Below are positions 21,295 to 35,500 of a DNA stretch of 64,000 nucleotides, piece after piece. Within the stretch, counting starts at the first letter, position 1. Each line of letters starts with the position of its first letter. This stretch comes from Apostichopus japonicus (lineage: Eukaryota > Echinodermata > Holothuroidea > Aspidochirotida > Stichopodidae), in NCBI RefSeq assembly GCF_037975245.1, contig NC_092578.1, positions 13,934,321 to 13,998,320 on the forward strand. Direction: 5' to 3'. The position numbers and the translations under genes are program-made. Under the pieces are notes generated by a model. The model made no database searches and was not told where the DNA came from. It saw only the letters and a list, made by a program, of their open reading frames with translations.

Positions 21295-24200
21295 GTAAGT
21301 ATATAAACACAAGTACAACTCACATGACTCCACATGACGCCACATTGAGGCTATGACGTCACAAATTACATGACGATGTCAGAACTGCCCTTTTTCTTTT
21401 CTTGATAAGTTTCTCCATTTGATCGTTGTGCAAGAGTATACTATAGGCCTAACGCAATAGTTCACAACGGAGAGATAGTCATTGTCGTTGCATGCGTAGT
21501 CAAGGTTTACAGAGGTGTGTTCTCCATAGTAAATTAACTTCCCAGATGTTACGGCATATGCTATACATTTTTTTCAATTCTAAAGAGAGGGAAAAAATAT
21601 TGTCATGTATTTTGAAAAGACTTACACAAATGTAAATGAACCAATTAATAAAAAGGATATAAATGACGATGTACCACAGAGCTCCCCGTATACCTCCTCA
21701 TGACCCTGACCATTGTACTACAATATATAGGTTTCATCGGCTTGAAAATATAAAACGGGGAAAATCTTCCAGCCTTTCTCGGAGTTCTGATACAAGCGTC
21801 ACGTTTAACATATAAATATATCAACTAATAATTATTTTTCACTGTTCGAGTTTAGCTCCCATCGATCCATTGAAATTGAAAATAGACTTCGTTACACTAC
21901 GCCTTGATGACGTAACTAAACCATGGCAACTTGACGCAACGATCACGTGGGTGCCGCTAACAACAGGTAAGTGTGTATCGTCTGGTATTGGGTTTGTGAT
22001 TCGTTTTGGGTATCATATCTCATAGATAGATGGATGGATGGATGGATGGATGGATGGATGGATGGATGGATGGATGGATGGATGGATGGATGGATGGATG
22101 GATGGATGGATGGATGGATGGATGGATGGATGGATGGATGGATGGATGGATGGATGGATGGATGGATGGATGGATGGATGGATGGATGGATGGATGGATG
22201 GATGGATGGATGGATGGATGGATGGATGGATGGATGGATGGATGGATGGATGGATGGATGGATGGATGGATGGATGGATGGATGGATGGATGGATGGATG
22301 GATGGATGGATGGATGGATGGATGGATGGATGGATGGATGGATGGATGGATGGATGGATGGATGGATGGATGGATGGATGGATGGATGGATGGATGGATG
22401 GATGGATGGATGGATGGATGGATGGATGGATGGATGGATGGATGGATGGATGGATGGATGGATGGATGGATGGATGGATGGATGGATGGATGGATGGATG
22501 GATGGATGGATGGATGGATGGATGGATGGATGGATGGACAAAATGTTAGCAAAAATAGGTAACATTGAACAATTAATTAAACAGTTTTCATCAGATGAGT
22601 CTTGAGAGAGCGTTAAAAGAAGCCAGAGATATGTACATAGATAGATTATATTTTTTTGTACTTTTCTTTTTTTCTACAGATTTTTTAGAGTACGCCGTAA
22701 GATTTCAACCAGTTGTGACCATTGATGAACTAAATGCGAACGAAACAGGCTTTTTTACTGAACCGAGAATCTTTTGTCTTGAGAAAGATGAAATCCTTGT
22801 CGATTCCTGCACAGATGAACCATTCTTTGATACCATTACGGTTCGTCTTTCCATCTTTTTCGCCTTTTCCTTAATTCCACTTTTAGTTCGATCGTATCGT
22901 AGAAGCGGATTTGTAGTGTACAGTAACTTCGCGTGTCCCTGTGTTATACTTATGTAGCTGCACTGATAGACAATGTAGTTGTCATGTTCGTAAGTCAAAT
23001 TGTAACCAGTGGCGGAACTAGGGGTATTGGCAGGGCCGGATTTAGACATTTGGAGGCCCGTGGGCAACCTTCAGTGGTGGAGGCTCCCCCCCCCCTCCAG
23101 TGATCGCCGTTCTGGGGGAGGTGTGTAAGGGGAGGGGTATTGGATTTTTTCCAATAATTAAGGGTTCTTGGATGCGAAATGGTGCAGTATTTTGTGATTT
23201 CTGAAGTAAATTTTGTGATTTCTGAAGAATTTTCATTACGGTATGTAGACCTGTTTGCCTGCAAAATTTTCAGTACAAGTAGAAAGGTTGCTACAACCTC
23301 TCTCACTCTCAGTACGAACGAGCAATCATGATCAATCATATAAACATGGATATAATACTTACAGTACGTATATTTACAGACCAGGCAGTTTTCGAGACTT
23401 GACCCTTGCAAAATCTTGGATCAATTTGTCGAAGTCAGTCTCTCTGAGAATGTCATATTCAATACTCATCAAGGTCAGATGACTGAGCCTATCATGACCC
23501 ATTGCAGTACGGAGTCTGTTCTTAATGAACTTCAGTTTACTGAACGAACGTTCTCCAGAACAGTTTGTGACCATGAGCACCAAGTACATCCGTAGCATTA
23601 TCTCGACATTTCGAAATGTATCCGCAACGTGTTTGTCCATCAACAGTTTATAAAGGAACTGTTCTCTCCCCATCTTATCATCTTCAGGAAAATGAGTAAA
23701 GAAGGCTGCAAACTGCACAAGTTCAACACCAAGTGATTGATCTAGATCATCCTTGTACTCAGAAACTAATTTTGCTGCAGCTGCTTCGATTTCATTACAG
23801 TCAATTTGGGTTTTCTGGAAACTGCAAAATGTTTTCAAACTCAAGGTTAGGGTTAGAATATCAGGTCAGGGTCCATTATAAGGGGATGTGGAGCATTTTC
23901 TTTCATAATCCGACGTCAAAAATGACTAAATTTATCTAGAAATTGGGTTCTGGAGAAAGGAGGTGTTGTCCCATTTCCAAGAATTTGATCGGCCTGCATA
24001 TGCTAATTATCCCGGAAAACCGAAAAAACTCACACCCCGGGCCTAAACTTGCTTTTAGCTGGACTTGACTAACATGATTCATGACGAACATGTTAATGCC
24101 AATTGCCAACTGCCCAGACTAGCACGGGCCTGTGTATGTGTGTGTAGAGGGGGTGAGAAGACAGTTGTTTCATCATTGCACATGAAAAGAATCAATTAGC

Positions 24201-26566
24201 AATACCTGTCTGAAACCTAGCGGGAGGTAATGACAGGCGCACTGTCAGGGTGTACTGAAATGTTTCGACCAAAACCATTAACCTAGTTCTAAAGAAAATA
24301 GACGTTGAGATTGATGACTTTGGATATTAGGCCAATCATGTTTGTCTGTCGACGTGTGATTTGCAATAACGGGAAAACAACCACTTAGCTGTTTCTACCA
24401 TTCACAAAGAGACACAATTAAAATTGAATATGACTTCAAGTGTATGCATGGCGTAAGCCGCGCGCAATATGATTTTGATTGATGATATTTGTCAGCCTAC
24501 ATTTAATTTTTTTCTTCAAATTTCCCCTTATATATATATATTTTTTCATGAAGTATGTGGAGGCCCCTTGTTGTGGAGGCCCGTGTGCAGCTGCCCACGC
24601 AGCTGCCCACGTTGCCCATTGGTAAATCCGGCCCTGGGTATTGGTCCTTAGGGCGAGAATGGTCTGTAGTGGCGCTTTCGACCATCTAAGCGAAGTGCCA
24701 CCACAGGTTGGCGCGGAGCGTACAGAATTTTTTTGAGTAAAGATACTCCCTAGATCGCAGGAAATGACCCTTTCCAGGCCTTGCTAATTTGCAGATAAAC
24801 GAAGAATAAATAGGTGTCATCGTTACTTTGTCAGAAAATTACACCAACAATATGTGACAAATGTCAATAGGTATTTGAGAGCGCAATAAAAAAGTCAATA
24901 ATCGTGAATAAGTAAAAAGTTGTGAAAAGCTGAAAAGGGCGCCAGTAGTCCGTTTGAGTCCGTCGGGGGGGGGGGGGTGAGGTATCCGCCCCTCTGACTG
25001 TATGGACGCTCCGCCACTGATTGTAACCACTTTTTCAATCGCAATCCTAATCTCCATAAACCTAACGAAACGGCGAACTTTTCCACAGTGAAACTATAAG
25101 AAACATCATTTGTGTAAATTTTTGTATTTTAAGACAATTTTGTGGAATATTTCCCTCATTAAGCAGAATTGTAAAATAAACTGCAGCGCATGCGCAAAGT
25201 TATGGAAACCCTTCCTTTGCATCGAGCAGTTTGACTCCGGATATGTACAAGTGTTAACTCTTTTTATTTAATGGAGGAATTTGGTCAAAGGATCGACGAA
25301 ATCACATAGCTGAACGATACAACTAAACCACTGCACAAAATTAGTGAGATCGTCATCACCGCTATTTTTTCCTTATGATATCGCGAATTTACCGTAGCCA
25401 TAATACTATCATGCAGACTTTCGAGAGTCCGTTCATTATGAAGATACTTTACTTAATTTTTTGCAAAGTAGTCCAGACAAGGATAGATAGCATTAAGTGT
25501 CTAAATGAGTTGACAACATGCTCTGGGTAAACGGTCTTCTAGCATCTTTAGGTATGGGGGGGGGGGGGGGGGGGCAACAGGCGTGGGTATTTCTTCTGAC
25601 GAACACAAGGTGACCGTGGTTGGTTATGGTCGTGAATATAAGTAATATCAATGACAACAGTTTTAGCCCTGATGCGAAATAAAAGCTAGTCTGCACACAT
25701 TTTCCTTGAAAATTGCGATATGGATATACAGAGTAAACTGTCTTCTTATTTGTATTGAAAAGTAAGATTATCGTCTGTTCCGTATAGCCTAATCCGACAC
25801 TGCATGAAATGATAAAAAAGTTTGGATATATTATTAATCTAACCGATTGTATTAAGAAGGTATTGAGTAATCGATTACGTGTTAAAAATCATTACTTTTT
25901 TCTTGTATAGTAATTTGTCTTCTCTGAGGTATCTAAATTGTCACTAATTAACTCATGCTTTTAACGTGTAAACATATATTGTTGGTAGTAATTGCCATGG
26001 CTTATGTACCCAACACACTTTTGTTTGTATCTTTTTCGTAAAGAATTCTACCAGTCTATATGTACAAGACCTGCTCTTTGGATTTCCGTACAAATTCGAG
26101 GTAAGGAAAAGCTTTTTTTGTCTATACAGCGTTGTAACCATGTAAAATACGGGCACGCCCTATGAGCCCGAATTCCCAAGCATGACGTCAACTTTGAGGC
26201 ATATGGTTTGGTTAGAACCATTACGTACAGTATACGTACGCCGACAGTGTTGGTGATATAACCTGAACACTGAAGAATAACTTTTAGAATTCAGTCAACT
26301 TTCATTCTGGGGAATATTCATCACTGCACTATCACTAAACATTAGTAACATGGTGGTCTGCGTGAAAACGTGTGCATTGACGATACTACTAGCCTAATAA
26401 TCTAAAGTTTGGTACGTACATGGTAATGGATATAGTAGTAGGCTAGGCTCACGCTGAAGAAGTGAAGTCATGCATGGGATTCCGCCGGTGTGCCTTAAAA
26501 TAGGAATGGTCGACGATGTATGTATGTATGTGTGTACATGTGTGGGTGCGTGCGTGTGTGTGTGTA

Positions 26567-26598
<32 letters not shown>

Positions 26599-29500
26599 TG
26601 CATGCGTGCGTGCGTGCGTGTGTGAGTGCGTGAGTGCTTGCATGCATGCATGCATGGATGTATGCATGCATGCAATGTAATTCACAACCTCATGATCTTA
26701 TTAATAATTTTTTCGTCACAGATACAGACTATTGTCAATGGATCTGTTCAACTCAAATACTTCTGCTTCAATTCATGTTTCGACGTTTTCCCGAAAACAA
26801 TCGCTCCAGGTAATCTATCAGTGTATAATCTCTACGCCAATGGTTATCAGGGAGAGGAAAGGTTCAGGGGTAAAGAATGGGTATCTAGGGGAGAGAAAGG
26901 GGGATAGGGAAGAGGGGAGAGGTGGAGAGAGGGGAAAGTGGAGAGAGGGGACGGAGGGGGAGAGTGGGGGGAGAGAGGGGAGAGAGGGGAGAGAGGGGAG
27001 AGAGGCGAGAGAGGGGAGAGAGGGGGAGAGGCGAGAGAGGCGAGAGAGGCGAGAGAGGCGAGAGAGGCGAGAGAGGGGACAGAGGGGACAGAGGGGAGAG
27101 AGGGGACAGAAGGGACAGAGGGGAGAGACGGGAGAGACGGGAGAGAGGGCAGAGAGAGGAGAGAGGAGTGAGAGGGGAAAGAGGGGGGAGAGGGGAGAGA
27201 GGGACCGGACGGATCCTCATAATCATCAGTAATGCTACTGCTTGAAATTACAGAAGAGGTACGTCAAAGTTCTGAACTGACCAATGAAAGCTTAAGTGGC
27301 AGATTTTGGAGACTATCAAACTTCCTCACTTTGTGGTGTCTCATACTCACCTTGCTTCATGTAAATTCGCCTCAATGTTACCAGAATTGGATATTACATC
27401 TTTAGACCAATCAAATTATGGAACGTCCATTTACTATAAGTATCCACCCGCGTTGCCTGTGACCTTTTTTGGTTTTGAAAATGCAAAAATATTTTATTTT
27501 TAAATTGTGTTTCTAATATTAAATGCTTTAAAAATGTTTCCATTTTGTCGCAGACTGCTTTGAAGAAACTCAAGACAGAGAATTTTGTAAGAATTATCGT
27601 AAGTACTCGCACATAATAAAATTTCTTATTCCGGTTAATACATTGAAAATATGTATGCAACTCTTCTTTGCTCGCGTAAAACAACGAATTTTACACTACT
27701 GCTATTAACAGGGGAGGAAAGAAGATCAAAGAAGACAGGTGACATATTTGTTGTAGGAGGCAGGGGAGCAGCCAAGTTATACTGCTGGCGGGGAGGGGAA
27801 TTTCCCCATAAACCCCCTCACTTCCTCCCACTGCATGACAATCTTAACAGTCGAAAAGTTGTCAACGTTGTTTGCAAAGTTGCAAATATATAGCACCATT
27901 TTGCATCTAGGCACCCTCCATTTTACAAACCTTTCTCAAAGGGGAGGGGAACCCTTCCCCTTAAACCCCTCCTCTCGACTACCGTACATCTTATCCCCCC
28001 CCCCTCCTCCTGGTAACAGTCAGGATAAATTTTACGTTTAGGTTAATATAGAATAGGGTGAATATGGTAGAACAATACAAATGGTACGAAACACGTGGCT
28101 TATATAATATGAATGAAAGCAATGATGCTCACAATTCGCAACTATACGCTACGCTACTTCGCTACAATGCTCACACTTCGCTACTTACGTATTACGTAAG
28201 GATAACGAATATTGAAAAAAAAAAAACATTTAGCTATGAATTTGAAACGAAACATATATAAAGCATTCCAAACACACATACACGCATAAGTTATATGGTA
28301 CACTTACACACATACACACGTACGGTACTAAGTACCATGCCCTCCCATCTCCCTCTCATCTCCTCTCCTATCACTCCAATTGTTACTGCAAATTAGCATA
28401 ATTCATAAGTGAGTCCCTTTTTCTCGGTTTTTCCCATAGCGGTCCCTATCAATAGTGTTGCGAGTAATGTAGAAATCACGACGAGGTGTTTGGAACCTGG
28501 AGAGTTTGGGTGGACCGTTGAACTAACATGGGAGGATCCAGTTAATGTGAACGGTGAAGTTAGTCACTATGCAATCCTTGTCCGGCAGTTCACTAGTCAG
28601 ATGGGACCACCATATATCGGAGCTTACTATAATGGTAACACAACGCAATTGGTCAGTGAAATGGCAATATTTTTAACATTTTCATTTCTTTACGAAAATT
28701 TTGTCTTGAATTAAAGGAATAACGAAGGCAGGGATCAAAGACAATGCATATTTTTCCGTAACCTCAAAACTCTCCAATATTCGATTTTTAAATGAACCGC
28801 TTCCCGTATGACTGAATACGCTCGCTTTGACTTGTTCCTCCCTGACGTCACCAATATGGAATTTCAAGCGTATTAAGTAATCAATGGCGGCTTACTGTGT
28901 ACTGTAGTGAGGGCTTAGGAGCCAATTTTCAAAGCGAGCGTATTCAGTCTAACAGGACTAAGCGGTTCACTTAAAAAACGAATATAAGAGAGTTTTGAGG
29001 TTACTGAATAATATAAATTGTCTTTGATCCCAGCCTTCGTTATTCCTTTAAGTTAGTCTCGCCGACATTAAAATAGTGATAAATGAAAATACTCTTAGAC
29101 ACCGAGTTGTCACAGTTAGGGTCATTTGTAAGGGAATATTCCACAGATTGTGCATATCCATGTACAAAAGAACACACTTCCTAGAAATATATCCTTCACA
29201 AACAAGAGTATATCCTATGGATATTTCCATTGACGAGGGTGTTGATAATTGGGTTGCATATTAACACTCATGTATCTTCATATAAGTTGTATACATAACT
29301 AAAATCGTTCTTCGATACTCGCACACTTGGTACTAATTTCTCTTACTCTGTTCTAATATTCATGAAAATGCACACTTTCATACTCACTGAAACATACTCA
29401 AATGCACATCAGGAAGATTCCGATTTCCATTTTATCAAATAAACTAAAATATGTTATCTAATGAATATACAGCTTTGAACTGTTAAACGAAGAGATGATA

Positions 29501-32500
29501 AAGGTGAGCTTCGGCACACACAACGCCACCCACCTGCCCACTTCTTGTCAAATAACATGACTCCGATGCATTATTTTTCTTGTTTGACAGGAGACAGTTA
29601 GAAACGGTACCCGTTCATACACCATTAGACCCTTCGATGGTTTCGGTAACTTCCTTTATTCTGGCCAACAGTATGTCCTTGAAGTAAGTTACATCGATTC
29701 TATACTTTTAGTTACGGAATTTCAACCCCCTACCCCCCTCTCCCCCCCCCCCCTAACCTCTTCTTTCGGTGCAAGAACGGCAGCAAAAAATTAAAGATCT
29801 TTTGAAGGGAAACCATCAATCGAGACAAAAGATGAACAAACATGTATAATTATTTACCATGAACATAATAGACGAAGGTATATGCTTAGTAATTGTTTCC
29901 ATGGACAATTGTTACACCCCCTCTTCCAGGCTGCTTCCATCCCTTACGCCCTTCTTCACTCTTCCATCCCTTACGCCCTTCTTCACTCTTCTATCCATTA
30001 CGCCCACTCTTCGCTTTATTACTTTTTTATGCTCCCTATTCCCTATTCTCTCTTCTATGCATTACGCCTCCTCTTCCCTCTTCTACGCCTCCTCTTCCCT
30101 ATTTTATACATTACGCCCCTCTTCCCTCTTCAATAGATTTCGCTTCCCTCTTCGCTTTTCTATCCATTACGCCTCCTCTTCCCTCTTCTACCCATTACGC
30201 CCCTCTACCCTCTTCCCTCTTCTATCCATTACACCTCCTCTTCCCTCTTCTATCCATTACGCCTCCTCTACGCTCTTCTATCCATGACGCTCCCTCTTCG
30301 CTCTTCTACCCATTACCCCCTCTACCCTCTTCCCTCTTCTATACATTACACCTCCTATTCCCTCTTCATATCCATAACGCATCCTCTTCCTTCTTCTATT
30401 CATTACGCCCCATCTTCACTCTTCTATACATTACGCCCGTCTTCCCTCTTCTATCCATAACGCATCCTCTTCCTTCTTATATTCATTACGCCCCATCTTC
30501 CATTTTCTATACATTACGCCCATCTTCCCTCTTCTGTCCATTACACCTCCTATTCCCTCTTCTATCCATTACGCCTCCTCTTCCCTCTTCTATCCATTAC
30601 GCCTCCTCTTCGCTCTTCTACCCATTACGCCCCTCTACCCTCTTCCCTCTACGCCTCCTATTCCCTATATTATCCACTATTACATGCGATAAATGCAATC
30701 ATGCAAGTTTATCTATTGTTTTTCTTTAGATTTTTACCTATGTTCGTCTTCCCGAGCGTTACAACATAAGCTCTCTACGAATTGGTAATATTGCCAATCG
30801 CGTTCTAAGAACTTATGAGAGCGACTGGTGCCCAAGTAAGTCATTTTGGATTTACGTATTATATATCTTGTCATAACGTAACAATGGGAAAGGTGTACAA
30901 GGAAAGGGGAGTGGTGGGGGCATGTACCTCTCTCATGAATAAGAAAAATGTGTATATTTATTAGTAAATTTATCAAACATCTACAGTTAACTTTTTCGAT
31001 TTACGGTAATATTTACAAATTCAGCTACGTATATAGCCTATAGTTTTTGAATGTAATGTTCACTTCGATAACAAGAACGACAATCGGTCTGAATGAGAGT
31101 GCAGTGTATGATTGAAGCTGCACGTCGGACCATTACTGCCATTAGAAACGTTTAGCTAGTCTGTTCTATTTTCCGAAACACATCCGCCAAAATATATTTC
31201 ACGAAGAAACAGACCCTTCTTGCAATGTCTCTATTGTGCTTTCGTAAACATGGACAAAGAAATCTATTTTATAAACATTTTATTCTCTTTCAATTTGTCA
31301 ACAGCGACGCAAAAGATGACGTCACCAAAAGGTTTGTTTATTCAACATATATAATAACATTAATGTCGGCCTGGCCGGCAGTTATAGGCCCCAAAGCAGC
31401 GCATATACACGTAGTAGAAGCCGAAAGGATTATTACTTTACTTCACATCAGGTGGCTATCTAATTTACAGTCGTTCAGTTCATTTTGGAGCGTTTTTTTG
31501 TAACAATTTGGATGGGGAAACGGTGGGTATCTCCTGGATGAAAAGCCTGTGCACCGGCTAACTTTGGCTGTGGAAGGGTTCGAACCCATTACCTGCCACA
31601 TGTTTATATTATTATAATATTATTATACTTATTCGAATCACTTAATTATAGGCGAATGATCCATCAATTACCTTGGTTATCCATCTGAATAAGACTTCAT
31701 AACTGTGTTCATAAATATGAAGAAATGCATAATCCACAATGTATACGAGATCTGATTGAAAGTTCATTTCACTGAGGACTGTAGGCCTACCAATTTTGCA
31801 TAAGAAATGGACCATCTAACAGCTGACAGCGACATGAAGTAAACATGACGTTTTGAAATATGGTATTTATTATCTATTCATTATCATACATGTATTGTTT
31901 TATTATATTTGATTTGCTGTTGTTGACATTGATCAACAGTGACGGAGCTGATGACATCTCCAAAACGGACAACTCCTGTCGATGATCCGGTGACTCCACC
32001 CGAAATGCTAAAGACAGACCCAACTCCATCATCTCCCCCAATGCCTGACCCAACAATTTACATTATTATATCTGTGGTTGCTGCAGTAATCGCGGTTTTA
32101 ATGGTGTGCGTCTTTCTTTATATGTTTTACCGTGTGTGTTGCTCTAAGGATGAGAAAATTCACACTGCCTACATTCCTCAGAAAAAAGGGCCAAACCATT
32201 ACAGCTTCAAAGGTGAGCTATAAGTACAACATATTTAGATCTCAGCAGCATCAGCATGAGCGTCCGAGTAAGGCCATTGCTTCCGCTCTGGCCCGCGCTC
32301 TAATGGGTGTGAGTGGAGGGGAGGGGAGGAGAGGGTTGTATCAATTACCAGTACGGGACCCTGTTCCACCTTGCAACGCCACTGTTTATCTATATTGAAC
32401 AGAAGCTTTGATACATCATTAGATTCTTGCCTACCAGGTATTACGAGAGTGTAGGATCCAGGTCAGGCAAGGAGATATACTAATAGCAACTTCAATAAAA

Positions 32501-35500
32501 GGGATATATTGCTCTAGTCGTCATTATTTTTCTTCTTCAGTTTTTACATACTGATCATGGAGTATTAAAGTGGGCGTAAGGAGGGAAAGGGGAAGAAAGA
32601 GGAAACATGGCCTCCACCACCGTCGTTATTCGCTGTAAATTGTCCAGTTGTTTTTTTTTATTTTATAAATCAGCTAAGAATTGGACCTAATTTGCACCTT
32701 TTGACGTTCAATTGTCTATTGTTTTTTGGTGCCCACATGGAGACCGGCTCCACACCCGAGGGTCGCATCACCCCTTTTATTTAAATCCTTCATTCGCCTC
32801 TCGCCCTTCCATAAGTGTTCATGTCCCTTCCCATAATCATTGGGGATTTTTTTAAATTTAGAATGATGGAGACTTTTTCCATAGAATTTCTTTAAACCAT
32901 CGAACACATTAACTTTTTATGTTATCGATATTAGAAAGCACAACGGAATAAAATTAAGGCAATTAACATATAGACGTTATGCCAAATGTTATTGGTAAAA
33001 TGCTGATCAAAACCTGTAAATTAGATAAGTCAGTCCATGTTGAGAAGAGAATGGTGAGATGAGTGATGTGAGGTGAAGGGGTGGGGGTGAGGGGCGGGAG
33101 GTGTAGAATACAATCACTTTAGTCTTAGGGGAGACATGTTTGGATGATGAAATATTTCTTGCAGATCGTTGTTTGGAGAGGAAAGGAATAAGAGAGGTGA
33201 GTTCAAAACTAAGAATGAAGGAAGGAAAATGATTGCCAACGAATAGAGGGGGGAATAAGGTAAAAACTTGTGTGACTGCGTGTAACTGTGTAACAGGAGT
33301 GACTGTGTGACTGCGTGTCCACAAGGTTCTTGCTGCGCTAATGATGCAGACAGAATATAACAGGGATCAAAAGTTGTTTGTCATTCGTATTTATGTGTAT
33401 CTTGTAAACTGGCATCGAAAAAAAAATCAGCAGTTACTTGAATTATATCCACAGAACCCAAAGTTCCGATAGAGTTTAAGGGTAAGGAAATAACCGATTT
33501 TGGTAACCTTGAAGTTGAGAGAGAGCCGCTGGACAGAGGCCAGTATGGCGAAGTCTACCGAGGTACTTTGACTGGATTGAAAGGGAAAAGGGAGAAAGTT
33601 ATAGTCGCCATCAAGACTCCTAAACGTAAGTCAAATATTTTAAAAATGGGCGAAGGAAATGACGCGATCAAAAATCCTGCCAGTATCGTAGCTGGTCTGG
33701 CATAGCTTTGTCTTTGGGGATTAATTTCTTTTTCTATTGATAAAGTTTAACATTGCTGAAGTAATGAAATCTTTCAAACTTATCTCCAGCGTGATACTAA
33801 GTATAACGTTTTCCACTAAGTAACTAACGTTATGAAGAACGTTATGGTACTGATATAATAATAAAGTTGACAGGCATTTATTAACTATAATTAGCCTATT
33901 GTTTACCAGTTATTGATAATCCTGTCAATCAACGTCTTGTTTGACACGTTACTATGGATATCGCTGTGTGAAAGTGTTTCTTCAACGTAACATAAGAACG
34001 TTACTTATATAGCATTTATTTAAGATAACGTTTTGACAAACGTGCTCGGACTGTTCTCTGAAGTGCACGTTTAAGTACACACTTACTCTCATGCCGTGAC
34101 GTCATTAAGGTATTCTGTTTGCTCTCTTTCTCTTAATCTATCCAGGGAGACTTCTATAACCCCTCATGAACCCCCCTCCCCCTCCCCCGCTTAATCATTA
34201 TATTCCATAGTTTTATCAGAGATCTTACTTGAATTTTGTTGTAGTTGACGTGGCTTACGATGAAATACACAAGGTTTCAGAGTTTCTAGAAAACAGTCAG
34301 TTCTGATGACGTTTATGGTTGAAAGATCACGTGTATCTTAACCAGGTGCACCTCAATACTTAAACTGTGTCCGTGAGTCAAATGTGTATGATATTACAGG
34401 GTTTAAATGCACTGCAACTGAGCATATATTCATATCTATTTCTTTAGCTGGTGCATCTCTTGCTCTTAAGGAAGACTTTTTGGATGAAATCAAACTCATG
34501 ATTGAAATAGGTAACCATCCTCATCTTATGTCTGTCATTGGTTGCTGCACTCTAAGCGAACCTTACTATCTCATCACGGAATACATGAAGTACGGCGCTC
34601 TGGATAAATTCCTTCTTCGCGGCAGAGCGGTAAGTTTGCCACAGTATCGAGTATGCGTGCAGTGCGACAAAATGCTGATGAATATCGTGAAAAAACTGCA
34701 TTAGAACAGTACAGCATGGAACAGATACCTGGTACTCGTAGCATACCGAAGTCGATGGTGTGTCGCCGGTAAGCTAGGGACTTTAAAGTTCAGGACATGA
34801 AGAGCTTCTTGATAACTTTAATTTCAGTTTAAAGTCTGTAGCTGGGTGGAGTCAGTGTCCGAGAATGTTTGGACGGTTTTCCTTCTTGGTAGCTGGTGGC
34901 ACCCAATCAGGGTTGAATTCTTCGGAGGTGTTCGCTTATGTCTGATTCGTTTACGAGATGGACGTGGCAGAAAGTACCAGACAATATACACCGCTCCCCA
35001 CTTAGGAAATGAGCTATATGAATATTCAAGTTATGTCAAAATGCAAATTAGTCTAATGATATATGAAATCGCCTTTGTATTGAGTGCTGACATTGTCTGC
35101 TAACTTCGGGACGTTACTTGTCACATTGCATTCAGATTGCAGTTAAAGTCTAGTTGCTGGAAACCGTAATTAGATTTCTCTGTTGATTTGCATGTAGACG
35201 AAAACATAAAGCTGCAAAGCTGATATGTGACTTTTATATGTGATCACCCATACTTGCTCTCTGTTTGTGAATAGCGTCCTCTACTATCTAAGTCGGATAT
35301 CGTTGATATGATCGTGAACGTTAAAACGTAGCAGGATATGCCACGCAAGTATACGCCACAAAAGTTTCCATTTACGTGTTGCAGAATGCTATCACAAAGT
35401 ATGTTGTACTTACCCTAATTAAAAAAGTACTTGACTTTTTACAAAGGTTGTAAAACTTTACTTTAATTACAGTTCACTATATTTTGAGCGCGACAAATGG

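Larger units (their letters stand above)
22999..25027. mobile_element. hAT MITE, copy 2 of 3, interrupted by a larger hAT
   Basis: The MITE spans 23007-25019 with ends CAGTGGCGGAAC and GCTCCGCCACTG. The perfect target duplication ATTGTAAC lies at 22999-23006 and 25020-25027. It is split by the element at 23031-24636. It lies in kinase intron 3. Confidence 0.88.

Noticed and set aside
21971-22605. Long open frames (repeated MDGW on +, SIHP on -) of 170-190 residues
   Set aside because: They are translations of the perfect (GATG)n array. All frames are open because a 4-bp repeat without stops cycles through three frames.
26732-27245. Gly/Glu/Arg-rich frames over the purine tract
   Set aside because: Low-complexity translation of GAGAGG repeats, open in several frames on both strands.
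29859-30729. 278-residue and overlapping frames rich in SSLFYPLRP
   Set aside because: By-product of the pyrimidine-rich tandem repeat in kinase intron 7. It lies between good phase-matched exons.
34828-35103. Open frame after TTTCAG, in phase with kinase exon 11
   Set aside because: It runs to a stop, lacks a consensus donor, and adds no kinase-like sequence. Direct joining of 34629 to 35652 gives normal kinase spacing.
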